The translations under genes were made by a program, and so were the position numbers. Below, in pieces: positions 1-13,730 of a stretch of 64,000 nt of DNA. Source of the stretch: Sinonovacula constricta (Eukaryota; Mollusca; Bivalvia; Cardiida; Solecurtidae); NCBI GenBank assembly GCA_007844125.1, contig CM017556.1, positions 23,529,454 to 23,593,453 of the forward strand, given 5' to 3'. The first letter of the stretch is position 1, and each line of letters opens with the position of its first letter. The notes beneath the pieces were generated by a model. That model saw only the letters and a list, made by a program, of their open reading frames with translations, had not been told where the DNA came from and ran no database searches.

Positions 1-2836
1 GTCCAACTCATTTTCCTGTTTGTCTGTGCATGAATAAGCATACAACACGTGCAAACATGAAGTTAGTAATGCTTTTAACGACAGGATTGACATGATTTTG
101 CTGTCCTTTGTTAGAATCACTTTACTTTGTAACTGCATTTACATCTTACTTTTTATTCTACCCATAAATGATTTGAAACAAAACTATCATATAGATAAAC
201 ATAAGTTATTCAGTATATGTTTAAACATCAACATATCATTTGCGTATATTTATATACAGTTTTAAACAGAGGGAATGACATTAAAAAGAAAGATAATATA
301 AATTCAAAACAGTAATCAGTTTTGGTACCTTTTGTTAAAAAAATGATGCAAATGCAAGCTAAGATGCATGTTTATGTCTGTTAAGGTTTAATGTCTCGCA
401 AAAGGACAGTATAAACATTGTGTGCTTTCTAAGAAACATTACATCAATTTTTTAAGGGGTCTTTGCATCTCGCTTGATTTTTGGTGTGTATCTGGCTTTA
501 AAATGTGACATGCTTTGATAAAACTACTTAAGGTTATACTAAGAAGATAAGGGTAAATATTGCCGATGTGCTTAGTGAAAACCGCCCCGCGTCTTAAAGC
601 TAAATTCGACACGTAATCGTTGATTTGAGGCAATGCCTGAATAATGCAACTTCTTTGGGAGAAAAACACTACTATTGGGCTGCATTTGTCTTCTGGAAGA
701 AAGGCAAGTTGAAACAACAAAAAAAACAATGCACGAATGCAAATGTCCCAATACTGGCTTGTGGGAATGGTTTTATGCGATCAGTCAGACATGGGCAGTA
801 TTTTCCAATCATCTTCAACATTCCATCACTTTGCCCATTTCAATAAAGCATATTCCCTTACATAAAATAACAGTAAAATGAATTATTTAGGTTTTACAGA
901 TAACGTGAGAACATAATACATAAAGTCTAACACATTAGGTGTTTTCTTATGCAGATACTTAATTAAGTGTTAATTTAAGTTAAGGTTATTTTAGCCATTG
1001 CTATGCAGGCCATGTACTTTTCCATGTCTAATTTAAAAAGCCTTTACCAGCATAAGCGTGAAGCACCTGCACCATGAAACCAATGAAAGTTCTAAATTCG
1101 AGATTGAAACCCTATAACCATCGTCTCAATGAAGTAAGCCTGCATTGTAGTATGCATTGACACTTTGCAATTACTATTACACACAACTTTCGCTTAAATA
1201 ATAAGCATTTAGTGCATATGTTGAATGCACATCATATCATACGCATCGTTTTAGTCACTTAAAGGATAGAGGTGATGACAGAAACAAGGAAATGATAATA
1301 CCTTCAATGTAGTATTAATTTTATTACTAAAGTCTTATAACAAAGAATATGTATATTATTTCCATACTTAACACAAATTAAGGGATCCGTTTACCTCCCT
1401 TAAATTTTAAGTGTGTTTCTTAAATTATATTTGTGTCATTACAACTTAAAGTTTCGCTTAATATAATAGGAAAACTATGTCCCAGCTTAAAGAAAAACAC
1501 ATAATTAAGAAAAAATATATGCTTAAGATGCTTTATGAATAGAGATCTGTCAAGTGTAAACAAATGTCGTCTTTTCTCGTTTTGTTTCACTTGTAAAATT
1601 AATTTTCTTTTCTTTTTAAAACTTTGGCGCAAAATTAGATTTCTCTCTCACGTGAATGTCTATCGTCAAAAATTATTACCATAGGAGATGTCGACTAGGT
1701 TTATAATACCATAAAACAACTAGATCTTACAAAGCCTTGGTGAAAGAGCTATTTCCATGTGCATTCATATTCTTACATTATTAACCATTACGACTCTAAT
1801 TTTAACGATGGTTTCATCGATTATCGAACATATAAACTCACAGAAACCATCAGAGTTTTAAACAGCTAAAGAATATAAACCCTTATAAAATGCCTTATCC
1901 GTTGTTCAATCTCATTATTTAATAACACTGTTTGCTTCCGCTTTCAAATGCCCATTTTGACAAAAAAAAGATAAGAGCCTATTTAATTTACAGGGTTTAG
2001 AGCTATTCCTTGAGAGCCATTACAAAAAGAACTTGAAGATGTCAATACTGGACTGGCGTTCATTTGAAAGACGCGTCAGACAGGAAACATCTTTCGTCTT
2101 TCCTTTAAGGTCGCACTTAAGCCCTTGAGGCAGAACGGCCTGACAATATTGACGCATCGTCGTGTTTCTTTAGAACAGTTAAAACCTTCATAGCAGAAGT
2201 CCTCCTTTTTTTCTTATCATTGCATGTAACAGTTTACCCACTTATAATAGCATTAGGAAACCAAAAGTTAACATTTATAATGTTATACATTATTGTCTTA
2301 GGCATACAAATAAACTTTTGGCTTTAAAATATTTATATAACTTTATACTATGTAAAGTGTAAATCTGTTTTGTTACAATTTATGTTAATAATTTACCATC
2401 TTTAAATATAAAAGTTAAATAATACACAGCAATCATATCATTAATTTTCGCATTCTTTTAAATACATCATGCTTGTCTTGATATCATTAGACCCAGTGAA
2501 CAAATTACACAGTAGGTGAATGGGCATGTGCCTAAGAATTTGTCAAAATGTTTTCCAATATTTCAAAGTAAAACAATATCATGCAGCATAAGTTAAACAT
2601 TGGGAACTTCTGAAAAGAGAGAATCTGAGGGTCCGTCTAGTATTAACAAATGAAACAGCATAAATTATCATTAGATGTTTAACTTAGGGACATACAATTA
2701 TCAAAAATGAAACAACGTGATAAATACATAATATGCATTTACTTTTTTATCAAGTTAAAATAGCATTTATTGCCTCCATCTCCTATAAATTAATTATTTT
2801 CTTCCCGAAATCATTGATTTAGTAACAGTTGTAAAC
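1..2836. other. AT-rich DNA, no gene seen
   Basis: Several overlapping short reading frames (under 100 codons) occur on both strands, with no recognisable domain and no splice or codon-use support. I saw no repeat, RNA gene or mobile element in this stretch. Confidence 0.6.
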
Positions 2837-2872
2837 CAGGGGTCGTGAGTTCGATCCTCACTGGGATCAAAT
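2837..2872 (+). repeat. tRNA-like T-arm remnant (possible SINE fragment)
   Basis: A GTGAG / TTCGATC / CTCAC stem-loop forms a perfect five-base T-stem around a B-box-like loop, followed by TGGGATCA. This is what remains of the 3' half of a tRNA or of a tRNA-derived SINE. No matching D-arm or acceptor stem is visible upstream, so it is not a functional tRNA gene. Confidence 0.4.
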
Positions 2873-4182
2873 TGTAATCGCTGAAGTAAATCCAAAGACA
2901 CACTGCTTTTAAATTTTCCCTACATTTATTCAAGAATATTTCATCCTGAAACATACAGCATGCATTATTATATCAAAATATGCATTAAAACATGTAAATA
3001 CACTTTTAAACACTATTAAATATAATTAAACATAATATACTGGTGTATGTCAGCCATATAAAATAACGAAAATATTAATGAACTATATAAACATGAACAC
3101 ATAACGTTCTGCTTAAACATGAAATAAAACAACCGCATGTGTAATATGTGTCTGTAAAAATTCTCCATGTTATTACACAACTCACACATGAAAACTGATA
3201 AAATACAATATAACAGAATATCAAATAACCACACGTCTCTTACTTACAGAGACTATGGGTCTTATAACATGAAATGTCTCTTTCATACGTGCGCTCTGCA
3301 TGTGACTTTCTGTAATTATCATAAGTTACAAACATGTCATATATATTTACGTTGAAGGAAAGAAAAGAAAGTCATTATGATAATCAACGCAAGATGTAGG
3401 TCAAAGTCAAGTTCATTTCACTTTTCTCAATAAAAAGAACACAATTCCGTTAGAAAAGTCAAAAGAATAAGACAACAGTTATCTTATAAAGTAACAATTA
3501 AGTGTAAATGAAAACTAAATAAAAACTACATTTACCAACTACAAGAAATGTGGAAGAAGCAACCATTACATTTTAAGTGTTTCTCTGTGTCGATGAACGT
3601 TGACGTCTTCGTCTATTAGGAACAAAAAGAATCGACAGTCGTGAGCCTTTGGATCTGGTTCGTTGGAAAAGTCAGAGAATAAATACCGATATACCATTGT
3701 TAAATGTAAACTTTGCCTTAAAGTAGAAATTAATTTTGGACAAAAGCATTATTATGTATATCAATTAATAACTACAGACCGCTGATGGTATGACTAGTCA
3801 ATATTGCACGTATCAACAAAAAACCAGCATTGTTGCAATATTCACCTTCACGAATCTGTCTTATATAGTTGTATGCAGATCAAAAACTTCGTAAAAAACT
3901 CTTAACAACAAAATACAGTTACCATATGTGGTTAGAAGACGAGTCTTCTACTTATCAATCAAGACAACTTGTCGTCTCTCCTTTTAGACAATGCAGAAAA
4001 GTTCGAATGTGTATGGGCAAAGCACAAGATATATTACCGAATCACTAGACTTCTATTAAAGCCCTCTTCTGTTGGCTGAACTCCAAAGTGAAAATATATG
4101 GAGTTCTTTGTTGCAACATGTATGAAAAAAGTGCAAGATTTTCGCATGCCATATAAATTTATACTTGACAAAATACTGAGAC
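2873..4182. other. AT-rich DNA, no gene seen
   Basis: Only short, unrecognisable reading frames are present. I see no repeat that recurs elsewhere in the window. Confidence 0.55.
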
Positions 4183-4250
4183 AGTACAGTAAGTCAGGTA
4201 GAGAAAAGCCAACAGTTACAGCTTTTACGGTCAGTCGGCGAAAGATGTTC
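4183..4250 (+). repeat. Interspersed repeat, core-only fragment
   Basis: The segment AAAAGCCAACAGTTAC followed by ACGGTCAGTCGGC matches the core shared by repeat subfamilies A and B elsewhere in the window. The flanks on both sides do not match either subfamily, so this is a short decayed or truncated copy. Confidence 0.5.
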
Positions 4251-7079
4251 AAGTAAATTTTAATCGCGTCATAAAACGAAAATGCAGTATATTAACATTG
4301 CTCACATTTTTTTCGGCTAAGGTGAGAATAATGACTGTTAAAACAGCTAATTATATTGTCAAAGGCAGCATTTATTTGAATCAAAGAAGGGAACACTATA
4401 TAAAGACACAACATGAGTTTTGGAGGCTGTTAAATATTAAATTGGGTTAAAATATACGTGAATATCATGACAGCATATATGAGACAATAAATAAAATGCA
4501 CGTGGGCGCGAGAAGATTTCTGTACAAATAACATATTTGCGCTCATGAATGCGAAATTATATCCTAAAACATATAATGATGGCTCTTAAAGGAGAAATGT
4601 TTATTGCTGAAATTGGTGTAAGGTACTTCGGCAATGTGTTAATGAAACGTACGTCTTTTTTATTTTCTCATTCTATAAAAAACTAATACCGAGTTTGCGC
4701 ATTTTGGTCTATAAAGTATGACCGAAGTAAAATACCCAAGATACCTTGATCGTAGAGAAAATAGAAGGGAATATAATCGGTTGAGAGAGGCCCTTGAGAG
4801 TTATTTTGTCTGGGTTGTCTATAACAGAGAGACTATGCAAATATAATTGATATGAATGCGCCGACACTTTTTATTATTGTGATTATGTATATACCTCTAT
4901 AATAAAGATCCAGCAAGTTTCCGTTGTTGCTATCTTGCTTTAAAAAAGTTTTGCAATTTAGTAAAAACAAGGAAATCTGTTTATCCAAACGAGTATTTTC
5001 TTAATTTCTAGGGTCGAAATGTTTGTGTATGCCTGTAATGCTAAATATCGAGTATTTAGTTGTTTTATGTACAGTGCATTTAGAATGCGATCTAATATGT
5101 GGTAAGTACGATATTATATTTCTTTTCTTGCAAATCGGACTTTGGTCGGACCCTTCCCTTGAATATCACGAGTTTCATCAACGTGATGTAGCCAGTTTTA
5201 ATATAATATTTTTATAATAATTTTATTTGACTGAGCTTATAATATCTGTTTACACATTTTGCTCATTTGGTCTGGAATAAAAATAATTACGACGTTTAAA
5301 TAATCTTAGATCGCTCATGTCCGTTTGCAACTGTACTCTACTTAAATAGGTTTTTACCTGGATAACTTGTAAAAAAGGCACGTTATTATTATAGTGTGCA
5401 AAAGACTAACATTGGTTGAGGTGGGGTTTATTGTTAATAAACTCACATTCAAACATATATTTTGCCTTGGAAGTTTCGCTTTCAAATCCACAACCATTAC
5501 ACAACTTATGTATGTTCACATATTTTTATCGTCCTAGCTTGAATGATGTTTACGCCTGTGGAGGCTGCTATATTTTACAGCAAATCAATCTCAATAAAAT
5601 CGCGATCCTTCGATACCTGAGTTGCAGTTTTCAAAGAAAGAGCTATAAACACTTAGGTTTTTTATAAAATCATGTAAAAACAAATCCGCCAGGAAACATG
5701 TTTCAACATAGTGAACTTTTATAGTTTTGCACTTAATATAACAGATGAGTTATTAATTTTAAAAAAATAAATCAAACATAGCTTAGAAAGATAAACACAG
5801 CGATACATATGAACCATGGAATCAATAGTAACCACAAAGTCAATAGATTAGAGTGGAATTATATATCTGTAGGGTGTGCCTCATTTGTCAAAGCTCTCAG
5901 ACAAATTCTGACACTGGCACTTAACATTGTATGCCTCATGGAGACAGCTGTGTAGCAGAAGAAAACGGAATGTTGGGGCAATATCGTGCCTTTCCATGAT
6001 TAGAGCAGGTTTGCACATTTTCAACATATACTGTTTCATTTCAAGTTATACCATTCGTTAAAAATGTACTACACAAAAGGCTTAATGGAAATTTAAGACA
6101 TTCTGCTAAGATATATAGCGGTTAATGAGAAAAACAAATTAATGGAATTGGTTGAATTGAACCCTCATGTCTAAATTATATTTTAAAACGAAGCTGCAAA
6201 CGGATCCACATACTATTATGTTTTTTCTCATCACGAAATCATTAATATAAACGGTTTTCTATCGGATCATTGTCTTACCAAATACATCCATCTTTGCACA
6301 AAAGTAGTGAACTAATTGAGTTTCGGATGTAATTGAAAAGGGAACAAACAAGAAAGTAACGAATGGTGCATGTTTGAGTAGTCAAATTTGCATTATTGCA
6401 ACTCTAAAGCGCGGTGTAGTTGTCAAGGACAACCTGCACTAATTTTTCATCTTAACACAACCAAACCAGACACTTGTTATTCTTGCGCAAGGAAATACAG
6501 ACGCAAGTGAAGACCGCTTGCACCCTCTTTAATCAATGTGGTTTCCTGTAACTATATATTATGTGTATCAAACAACAGCCACGACATATTTTATTGAACG
6601 TGTGTTAATATATTTCAACATAACGAGTTCTGTTTTGCTTTCGATAGAAACGTTTGCTTACGAAATTTTACAAATATATCCAAAACTGATTTAAGTTTTC
6701 ATGAAGTGGTAATAAAATAAAAACCTTTTTAATTTTAGTTTGTTTTTACATAACGTAGACCATTAAGTATGTTTGACATCCAGGTGATGTTATGTCATTG
6801 ACACATTAGACAAGATAACCAGTAATTTAAATTTATTTTTCGAGAATAAGAGTTTTCAAAGTGGAAAATGACTAAAGACGGTTTACCTATATATTAGATC
6901 GTCAACGTCAGTTGTAGACATTTAGCAGTAGATATTAGTGTGTTTTGTAGATATTGTTTCGGACAATAGAAGCAGCTTGTTCGAATTTCTTATGTAAATG
7001 CACAGCCTTGTCTCGTTCTTACATGTTATCTAATAATGTAAACTAATCATGTCAAGAAGAAAAGTATTTACACCACGTG
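4251..7079. other. AT-rich DNA, no gene seen
   Basis: No recognisable coding sequence, RNA gene or repeat. Reading frames of 64 and 83 codons near 5.0 and 5.4 kb have no domain resemblance and look accidental. Confidence 0.55.
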
Positions 7080-7111
7080 ATATTTATTAATTTATTTACT
7101 TATTTATTTAC

Positions 7112-7142
<31 letters not shown>

Positions 7143-7143
7143 T
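7080..7143. repeat. (TTTA)n microsatellite with CTTA variants
   Basis: A run of TTTA units is interrupted early by CTTA variants and pure towards its right end. It is followed by unique sequence. Confidence 0.9.
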
Positions 7144-10100
7144 TCACACTGTTCGCGTATACGATCGATTAACTGAACAGCTAAAATGTAATAATCAGTG
7201 TCATGTCAAGAATATGACTAAATAACCAAAGTGTTTCATAGCGCGCTGGTGTGAGTATCAGATTATGACATTGTCTTCACGATCTATATGACGTCAGTAA
7301 TTTCTGTAGATGTTACGTACATAAGATGTAAAAATCTGATGTTTTATTGTAAAGACATTTTATAAAAGACCGATCAGTCTGATATAAGGATTTTGGGTCA
7401 CCTGACAATTATATTCAATATAAAACTGGAAATTTAAACCATTGAAAGCAATGCAGCAAGATATAAAGACAAATAATCAGCATGCAATTGTCGGCAAAAA
7501 GAATCGTTTCACGGCTCACTCCCTTTATATAACACCTGCCAGAGATCTACAACAATATGAAACTTAACTTACTGTTTCATAGCACGGACACAAATAAGTT
7601 TGTTTTTTTAAGTCAGACGAAAAAATAAAACTGGATGAAATATTGTTCTTCTATAGACAGTAAACATGTGATCGAATACTTTCAAGTACCTGCCGTTGAT
7701 CTAGCATGTTGATCATAGTCCGACAACGTTTGTGATAAAAATAAGTACGCATCTGAGCTAGTTATATTAAGTTTTAGATTTCTTTCTCTTTGAGATGTTT
7801 TTTTTTTTTCTTTAAAGCAAGATAAAGCAACAAAAAATTTGACATTCTAATTAGAAATCTAATTCAAACGTAAAAAAGAAACGATATAAAAAGACTGTAC
7901 ACTGGGAGAGAAACACGATTACTGCCCTGAATCTCTCAGTGGGCACAAAACACATCTAATTCTCAGAAACTGTCATTGAGTGAGTTTGTGTGGCCTTAAA
8001 CCTAATGTTTGTTTCGCCAAAAAAAGTGTTTTAACTTTATGTTGAATACGTCCTGCATAATAACGCAATGCTAATCAATCATCTAAATCTAAAAGCTTCC
8101 TGTACATAATTACTTAATAATTAATGTCACGTATATTTATGATAACTAATTGACTCCACGCGCTTAATTTGGATAGTCTGCCATGGTGAAATTAACGATG
8201 CCATTATTTGTGTTGTTCTCATTACGTTTGGATATGAGAGTTGCATTTTTGTCAATAATTTTGATGCTGAAAACCAATGATGTATGACATAAGCAAACAT
8301 TCACAAACAATGTAATAACCTACAGTAGTTTAAAGATTTGGTGGTAAGTCTCAATCATTTTAACATTTTAACATGTAGCTTACTAATTTAAAATTCTCAA
8401 CCAGCATTGATTCAACAGCATGTCAAAAAAACTGTGTATAATTAAAGTCTTAATATTCTGAGTATTCAAAATCACGAACTTAACAAACATGTACAATACA
8501 GACATAAAATCTTTTTAAACGGATCAGCTATTTAATGTTGGATTACATTACTAAACCGTAGTAGGAACCTTTTTTAATGATAGCATCGCAATAATTTGAT
8601 GTAGTTTGCCTGTATTTTTAATAGTATGTACAATAGTCAAGAACTCTTTGTTATTATATGCTTATGCAATACTTTCTACTTTTTACCAATCATTAAAGTT
8701 CCGCAAATTGACAGCCAAAAGCAGTTTGATATCAATGTATTTGCGCATTATATATTAATGGTAGTGTTTCAATTCAATCAGTTCAAATTGAAACAAAATT
8801 CTTAACGTGAATCAATGCTTTAGTGCTGCATTTGTACTTTAATAGTTAAAGAGGCGCATGACTACTTCTTAAACATACTTATATGGTTCTAACATATAAT
8901 TTGTAATTCTTCTAATATGGACAATTTATGTCATTTTACATAAATATATATATACAGTCATTTGGCTTATTAAGAATGTAATTTTAGTAACACATAATAG
9001 GGTTTGTGCATTAATAAACATATTAGCAATAGATTATTAACTAGGTGCGAAATAATCATTATCAATGGTGACTAGTTGATATGTGTATCTTACTATCAAA
9101 GCAAGTCAGATAACGTTGGCAGGTCAAACCAACGGTAGGTTGCCTTCTTCTCTCGGTTTGGTGAGTCGACTTTTTCATATGCATTATTTTAGCAAACCGT
9201 ACGCAAAATGTTTTACAGGAACAGCATAATAAATTGTATCAAATGAAAAAAAAAATCTTTAAAATATGTTTGCTAAACTATGCATGTACAAAGTTGTCTT
9301 GGGGAGATATTTCCTTTAAATATTTTAGAAACTGATCTGTTGTGCGTTTGATAGTTGTCTTTCTCTACTTTTGTTTACGCTCTCGGCATTCTACTTAATA
9401 TATTTTGCTTCAAGATTATGTGACATGTTGATTGTATAGATCAATACATCAAACGAGCGTTTAGAAAGCGTCTGGTGAAAACTGTTAAAACTGTTAACAA
9501 TAGAATTCTTTGAAAAGCTTATACATAGAAGATAAATTATTGGATTTTATGTTTATTAAATCAAAGACTGATTCCCATAACAACAAACTACTAAGTTTTG
9601 CGCATTTCAAATTTAACCTCATTCAACTCAGCTTTAATATATTCTTCCACACGACAAAATAGAATCAACAAATGTATAATGCATTAAGTCAGTATACACT
9701 ATAAGGATTATCAAATTTTAAGTCAATATTATTTAACGCGATAATAATATTATTGAACAGTGGGCATTTATTAATACTCTGAAAAATTGTTACACTATCC
9801 TTAAGTTCTTCTCTCTATTTTATCAACGAGTAATCACAACATACTTTTTACATGCTGTTTTTTTATGTTAAATGATACAAATTATGAAAAAGCAAGGCCT
9901 AATAATTTCTTATCTCATTGTCCTTATTTTAAATTATATTGCAAAAAACAAGCATAATAACTGCATTTATTCAGTGATCTGCTTCTCAATTGGAGCCACG
10001 TGCAAATAAGATGCGGTGCTAAGATTTTGGCGGATAAGTCACATGATTTAAAATGAACTAATGGTCGCATCAATTATGTTTGCAAACAAATCGGCTTCAG

Positions 10101-10578
10101 ATTTATTTTGTTAAAACTACAATTATAACCCATAAAAGTTAAACATTTTAGCTGTCTAACTCTGACACATACTCTTGTTTGTAATATTCAGCTGAGGTGC
10201 ATGTTTGGTAAATGTAGTATTTTAATTTTGGTCGGTAAAACAACGTCGGTATTCCTATTAAGAAATGCATGTTTAACTACAAATTATTTACATAGGATGT
10301 TTTGTTTTCAGTTTGTATATAAATATAATGTTTATTATATAGAGGAATAACAATAAGTTTCAACCCATTAGAACGATTAAGACTTAGATTGTTGACAAGG
10401 TCTACATTCTCTAGAGGTATTGATTAATTACGGCGAAATCCTATTTCAACGAGACCGTGTGCAATAAATTTTAGGAACAATCCAATAACCAGAGTCTGAG
10501 CGATATAAATTCAAAAGGCAATTTGTTTTGCGTTCTTTTTAAAACATGCCATGTGATTTGAATTTACAATAATAAATT
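7144..10578. other. AT-rich DNA, no gene seen
   Basis: No reading frame worth reporting and no recognisable mobile element in this 3.4-kb stretch. Confidence 0.55.
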
Positions 10579-10634
10579 ACTGTACATTTAGATATCACGA
10601 ATAAAGCAGTGACGTTGATATCTAAATGTACAGT
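10579..10634. repeat. Perfect 19-bp inverted repeat with 18-nt loop
   Basis: ACTGTACATTTAGATATCA (10,579-10,597) is mirrored exactly by TGATATCTAAATGTACAGT (10,616-10,634). The arms match at all 19 positions, so the transcript or single strand could form a 19-bp hairpin. It could be a small inverted duplication, the termini of a minimal element or a structured RNA; nothing nearby decides. Confidence 0.9.
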
Positions 10635-11799
10635 CGTATATATATATCTTCTACGATAGTGAATCTGTTTCCCTGTTTTCTTTTTTAATGTCTACTGGTG
10701 TGGTTCTTAATGAATTAAATATTAGTTATAAATCTTTTTTTCTGAAAATACCCTACTTATTTTAACAACGCAACTAGGATCTGTATAAGACAATGTATAG
10801 TTGGATAATGTAGTGTTGTTACATCTCTTGCAGCTTGACGTTAGCGCTAACAATGTCGACCCTCAATTTGTGTGTTCATTGCTTAGCCAGTTGCTACTAA
10901 TGTACTTTGTGAGTTGTTAAATTAAGAGTATAACATTAAACAATATACTTTATCAGTATTCTCAAATTTCGCTAAAGGTTTTATGTAAATTATTACTAAT
11001 TTCCAAAAAGGATATAAAATTGAAGCTGTATATAAAGCACTTTCCTTAAAATTCTTAAAATCATCCCAGCAAGTCATTATCGCTGTGTAAGGTATTGTTT
11101 GCAGTGTTTCAATTAACTAAAATACAGTTTCCCATCTGAGACTAGGTTATTTGGTACAATTTTGTAGGTCAGAAAAAAATGTGTGTACGATCCTGACGTT
11201 CGGTTATCGGAGACAATACCATGACTTTCTCCAAGGATTAGACCTATATTTACTTAGGTTACAAATTGCTATACCAGAAGCTATATTTTCAGAATACACA
11301 AAGTTTAAAATTGACAAGGTCTCGTTAGAATTTACTAATACGGAAACGGTTCTAGGTGACGTTAAAGCGTGTACAAGTAAATATTAGGAAGGCAAATACT
11401 GAGGCAAAAACTTACAATTATTTTATCCTTCCTTCCAAATACTAATTAATTATATCAATATTTGCCTTTTGAGAATCAATGTGAATGGATCATATTTACA
11501 TATTTATGAAAGCAGAAACTGTTGCACGATGATAAATTTGTTTACACTTCTAAACACACATCGTTACTTTATACATGGTTTCTGAAAAAATCAAAGTTTG
11601 AAGCGAAATCAAACATTCAAATTAGTTTATGCCTTATGTTCCTTGCTGTATAGCTTGACTTTTCCCGATTTATTTTTAACAGCGTGATTTTAAGTTCAGA
11701 CAATAACCGATAATTGCCATCTGTTTTATATGAAACTATGAATAAACGGACCTTTGTTTAAAGTTTTACTTCAAAATATATTGTTTATATTATTCACAC
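10635..11799. other. AT-rich DNA, no recognised gene
   Basis: A 78-codon reading frame at 11,151-11,387 on the plus strand is the most protein-like in the area by composition. It matches no family I know and has no supporting context. Confidence 0.45.
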
Positions 11800-13552
11800 A
11801 GGATCTAGTCTTATTTTCGCCTATTGTTTATAATCATAATAATGCTACTTTGCAGTATGAATATCATGTAACCCATGTTTCATCATTTCATCATTCTTGA
11901 TTGTTTAATTCATTTAACATACAAGAATATTGGTATGTTCACTCCATGTAAACATGTAAACATGGTACTTACTACAAAACTTCTTTGCTTAAGCTTTTAT
12001 CTAAAAGTCGCAATTCTTCTACCCTCAAACTCACATTCAATGTGGATGTTACATGTACTGTTTCAAATGTAGTCACTTCTGTTTTATTTTATTATATTGT
12101 TGCTTAGAATGGAATTCTTAGATGTTTTACATTAGGCAAGCCAAGCAAGTAATTACCCGCGTCCATTGATGTTCATTACATTAATTCGCAACTTTTAATT
12201 GGACTGTCCTCAGTTAGGTATAAGCTCATTATTTCTTAAACTGAGACACAAAGCGATGCCTCAACCATTCAAGTTTTTTCTTTACCCAATCATCCATTGA
12301 CCTTCACTAGTCAGACAATATATTGAATTGGTGTAAAATCTAGTGCTTTTTCTCTAACTGTAAGCTACATTTACATAAAATACGCAGATGGCAGAAAAGT
12401 TTGTTGTCTTAAACAGTACTGATCCGATTGTCCCCGTGTACAACGTAAAATCCCAACTCTCTTCTGTTGTTTTTTTTCTTTACTGTTGCGCATACAATTT
12501 GAATACAATAACTCAGTCGGAGTCTTATATTATATGATACCTTATTCTACATTTTAACACAAGATAAACCATACTTGAGATCTAGGATTGTAGACATGTT
12601 CACTTTTGTTTATATTGTCAAAACATATTTTGGCATGTTCAGTCTATATTTATTGAACCATTGTATTTTATTACTTCATTGTCGTTTCTGGAACTTTATA
12701 ATACGGAGACAAGTATAAATATACGAAAGGCCCGGAATTACCATTTCAGAAGTTTTGACAAAGAAGCAATGGTCGGAAATCTGTTAAAATGGCGTCGGGT
12801 AGAAAGATAAATATTAATAGTTTCACTTAAGCCTTAAGTCTTTTTGTCTGAAAGTTTTTAACTTAAAGATCTTTTCAACGTAGGCTGTTTCTAGTTGGTA
12901 AAAGAGTATACGTGAGTCCTTAAGTCTTTCAAGCAGTTTTATGTGTCTGAAATTACATCAGACCATTTGTCATTTCAAAATATCGGTTCCTTGCATTTAA
13001 TCACATTTTACTTATCAATTATCTCAGAATTACTTTTGTAATATAGTTATTTAATTGTATGCATATTTAAAAGAATTAGTAACACGGTACAAATACAACA
13101 ACAAAACAGTTGGTTTATTCATCAAATCTGCTGTAGCTCTCCATACTTCAAAAATAAAATCTGTTTTGTCGCATATTTCTCAATCTGCTTATATTTATTC
13201 AATTTTGGATGATGATAATTTTCACAGGGTATTGTATTTTTTTTACCAAAAAAACAAATAAATTGAATGTGATAAGGTGTCAACAATTTCAGTGGTGTTT
13301 AAGTTTGTTTTAAGACCAATGTATCTTTCAGACAATTAGCTACCTTCAGGTGTCTTGCATATATTGTTCATGTAATTAAACAATATTTTCGTACAGTTCG
13401 TTTACCACTATACATGTATATTGAGCTTATATGTGTCTAGTCCTATGAATGGATCGTTTTATCAACCAGAAAGTATTGTAAACATAACATTCGACCATTG
13501 ACAAATAAGATTATCGATTGTCGCTAACTCGTGGTGTATATTTAGTACTATA
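11800..13552 (+). repeat. Diverged older paralogue of part of the 8.7-kb duplication
   Basis: This segment aligns in order and in the same orientation with about 28.52-30.42 kb (copy A) and the matching part of copy B. Anchors include CTAAAAGTCGCAATTCTTCT near 12.0 kb, a CACTAGTCAG-type anchor near 12.3 kb, GTGTCAACAATT near 13.28 kb, and ATTGTCGCTAACTCGTG near 13.52 kb. Between anchors there are many substitutions and indels, so it is much older than the A/B duplication. Similarity stops on the right at the TAC microsatellite. It may be an old segmental copy or an old insertion of the same unknown repeat. Confidence 0.75.
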
Positions 13553-13554
13553 GA

Positions 13555-13730
13555 TACTACTACTACTACTACTACATGTAGTACAGCTAGTAGTAGTAGT
13601 AGTAGTAGCAGCAGCAGTAGCATCAGTAGTAGTGGTAGTAGTAGTATCAACAGAAGAAGTAGTAGAAGTAGTAGTTGTAGTGTGGTGGTGGTAGTAGTTG
13701 TAGTAGTAGAAGTTGTAGTAGTAGAAGAAG
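13555..13730. repeat. Compound TAC/TAG trinucleotide microsatellite, self-complementary
   Basis: (TAC)7 at 13,555-13,575 is followed after 12 nt by (TAG)7 at 13,588-13,608, then CAG, GTA, GAA and GTG variants to about 13,730. The TAC and TAG/GTA tracts are complementary in inverted orientation and can fold into a hairpin of about 19 bp. The long minus-strand reading frame across it is low-complexity Leu/Thr/Val and is not a gene. Confidence 0.9.

Noticed and set aside
7080..7143. Possible origin-like or scaffold-attachment AT tract
   Set aside because: Simple TTTA microsatellite; nothing else supports a function.
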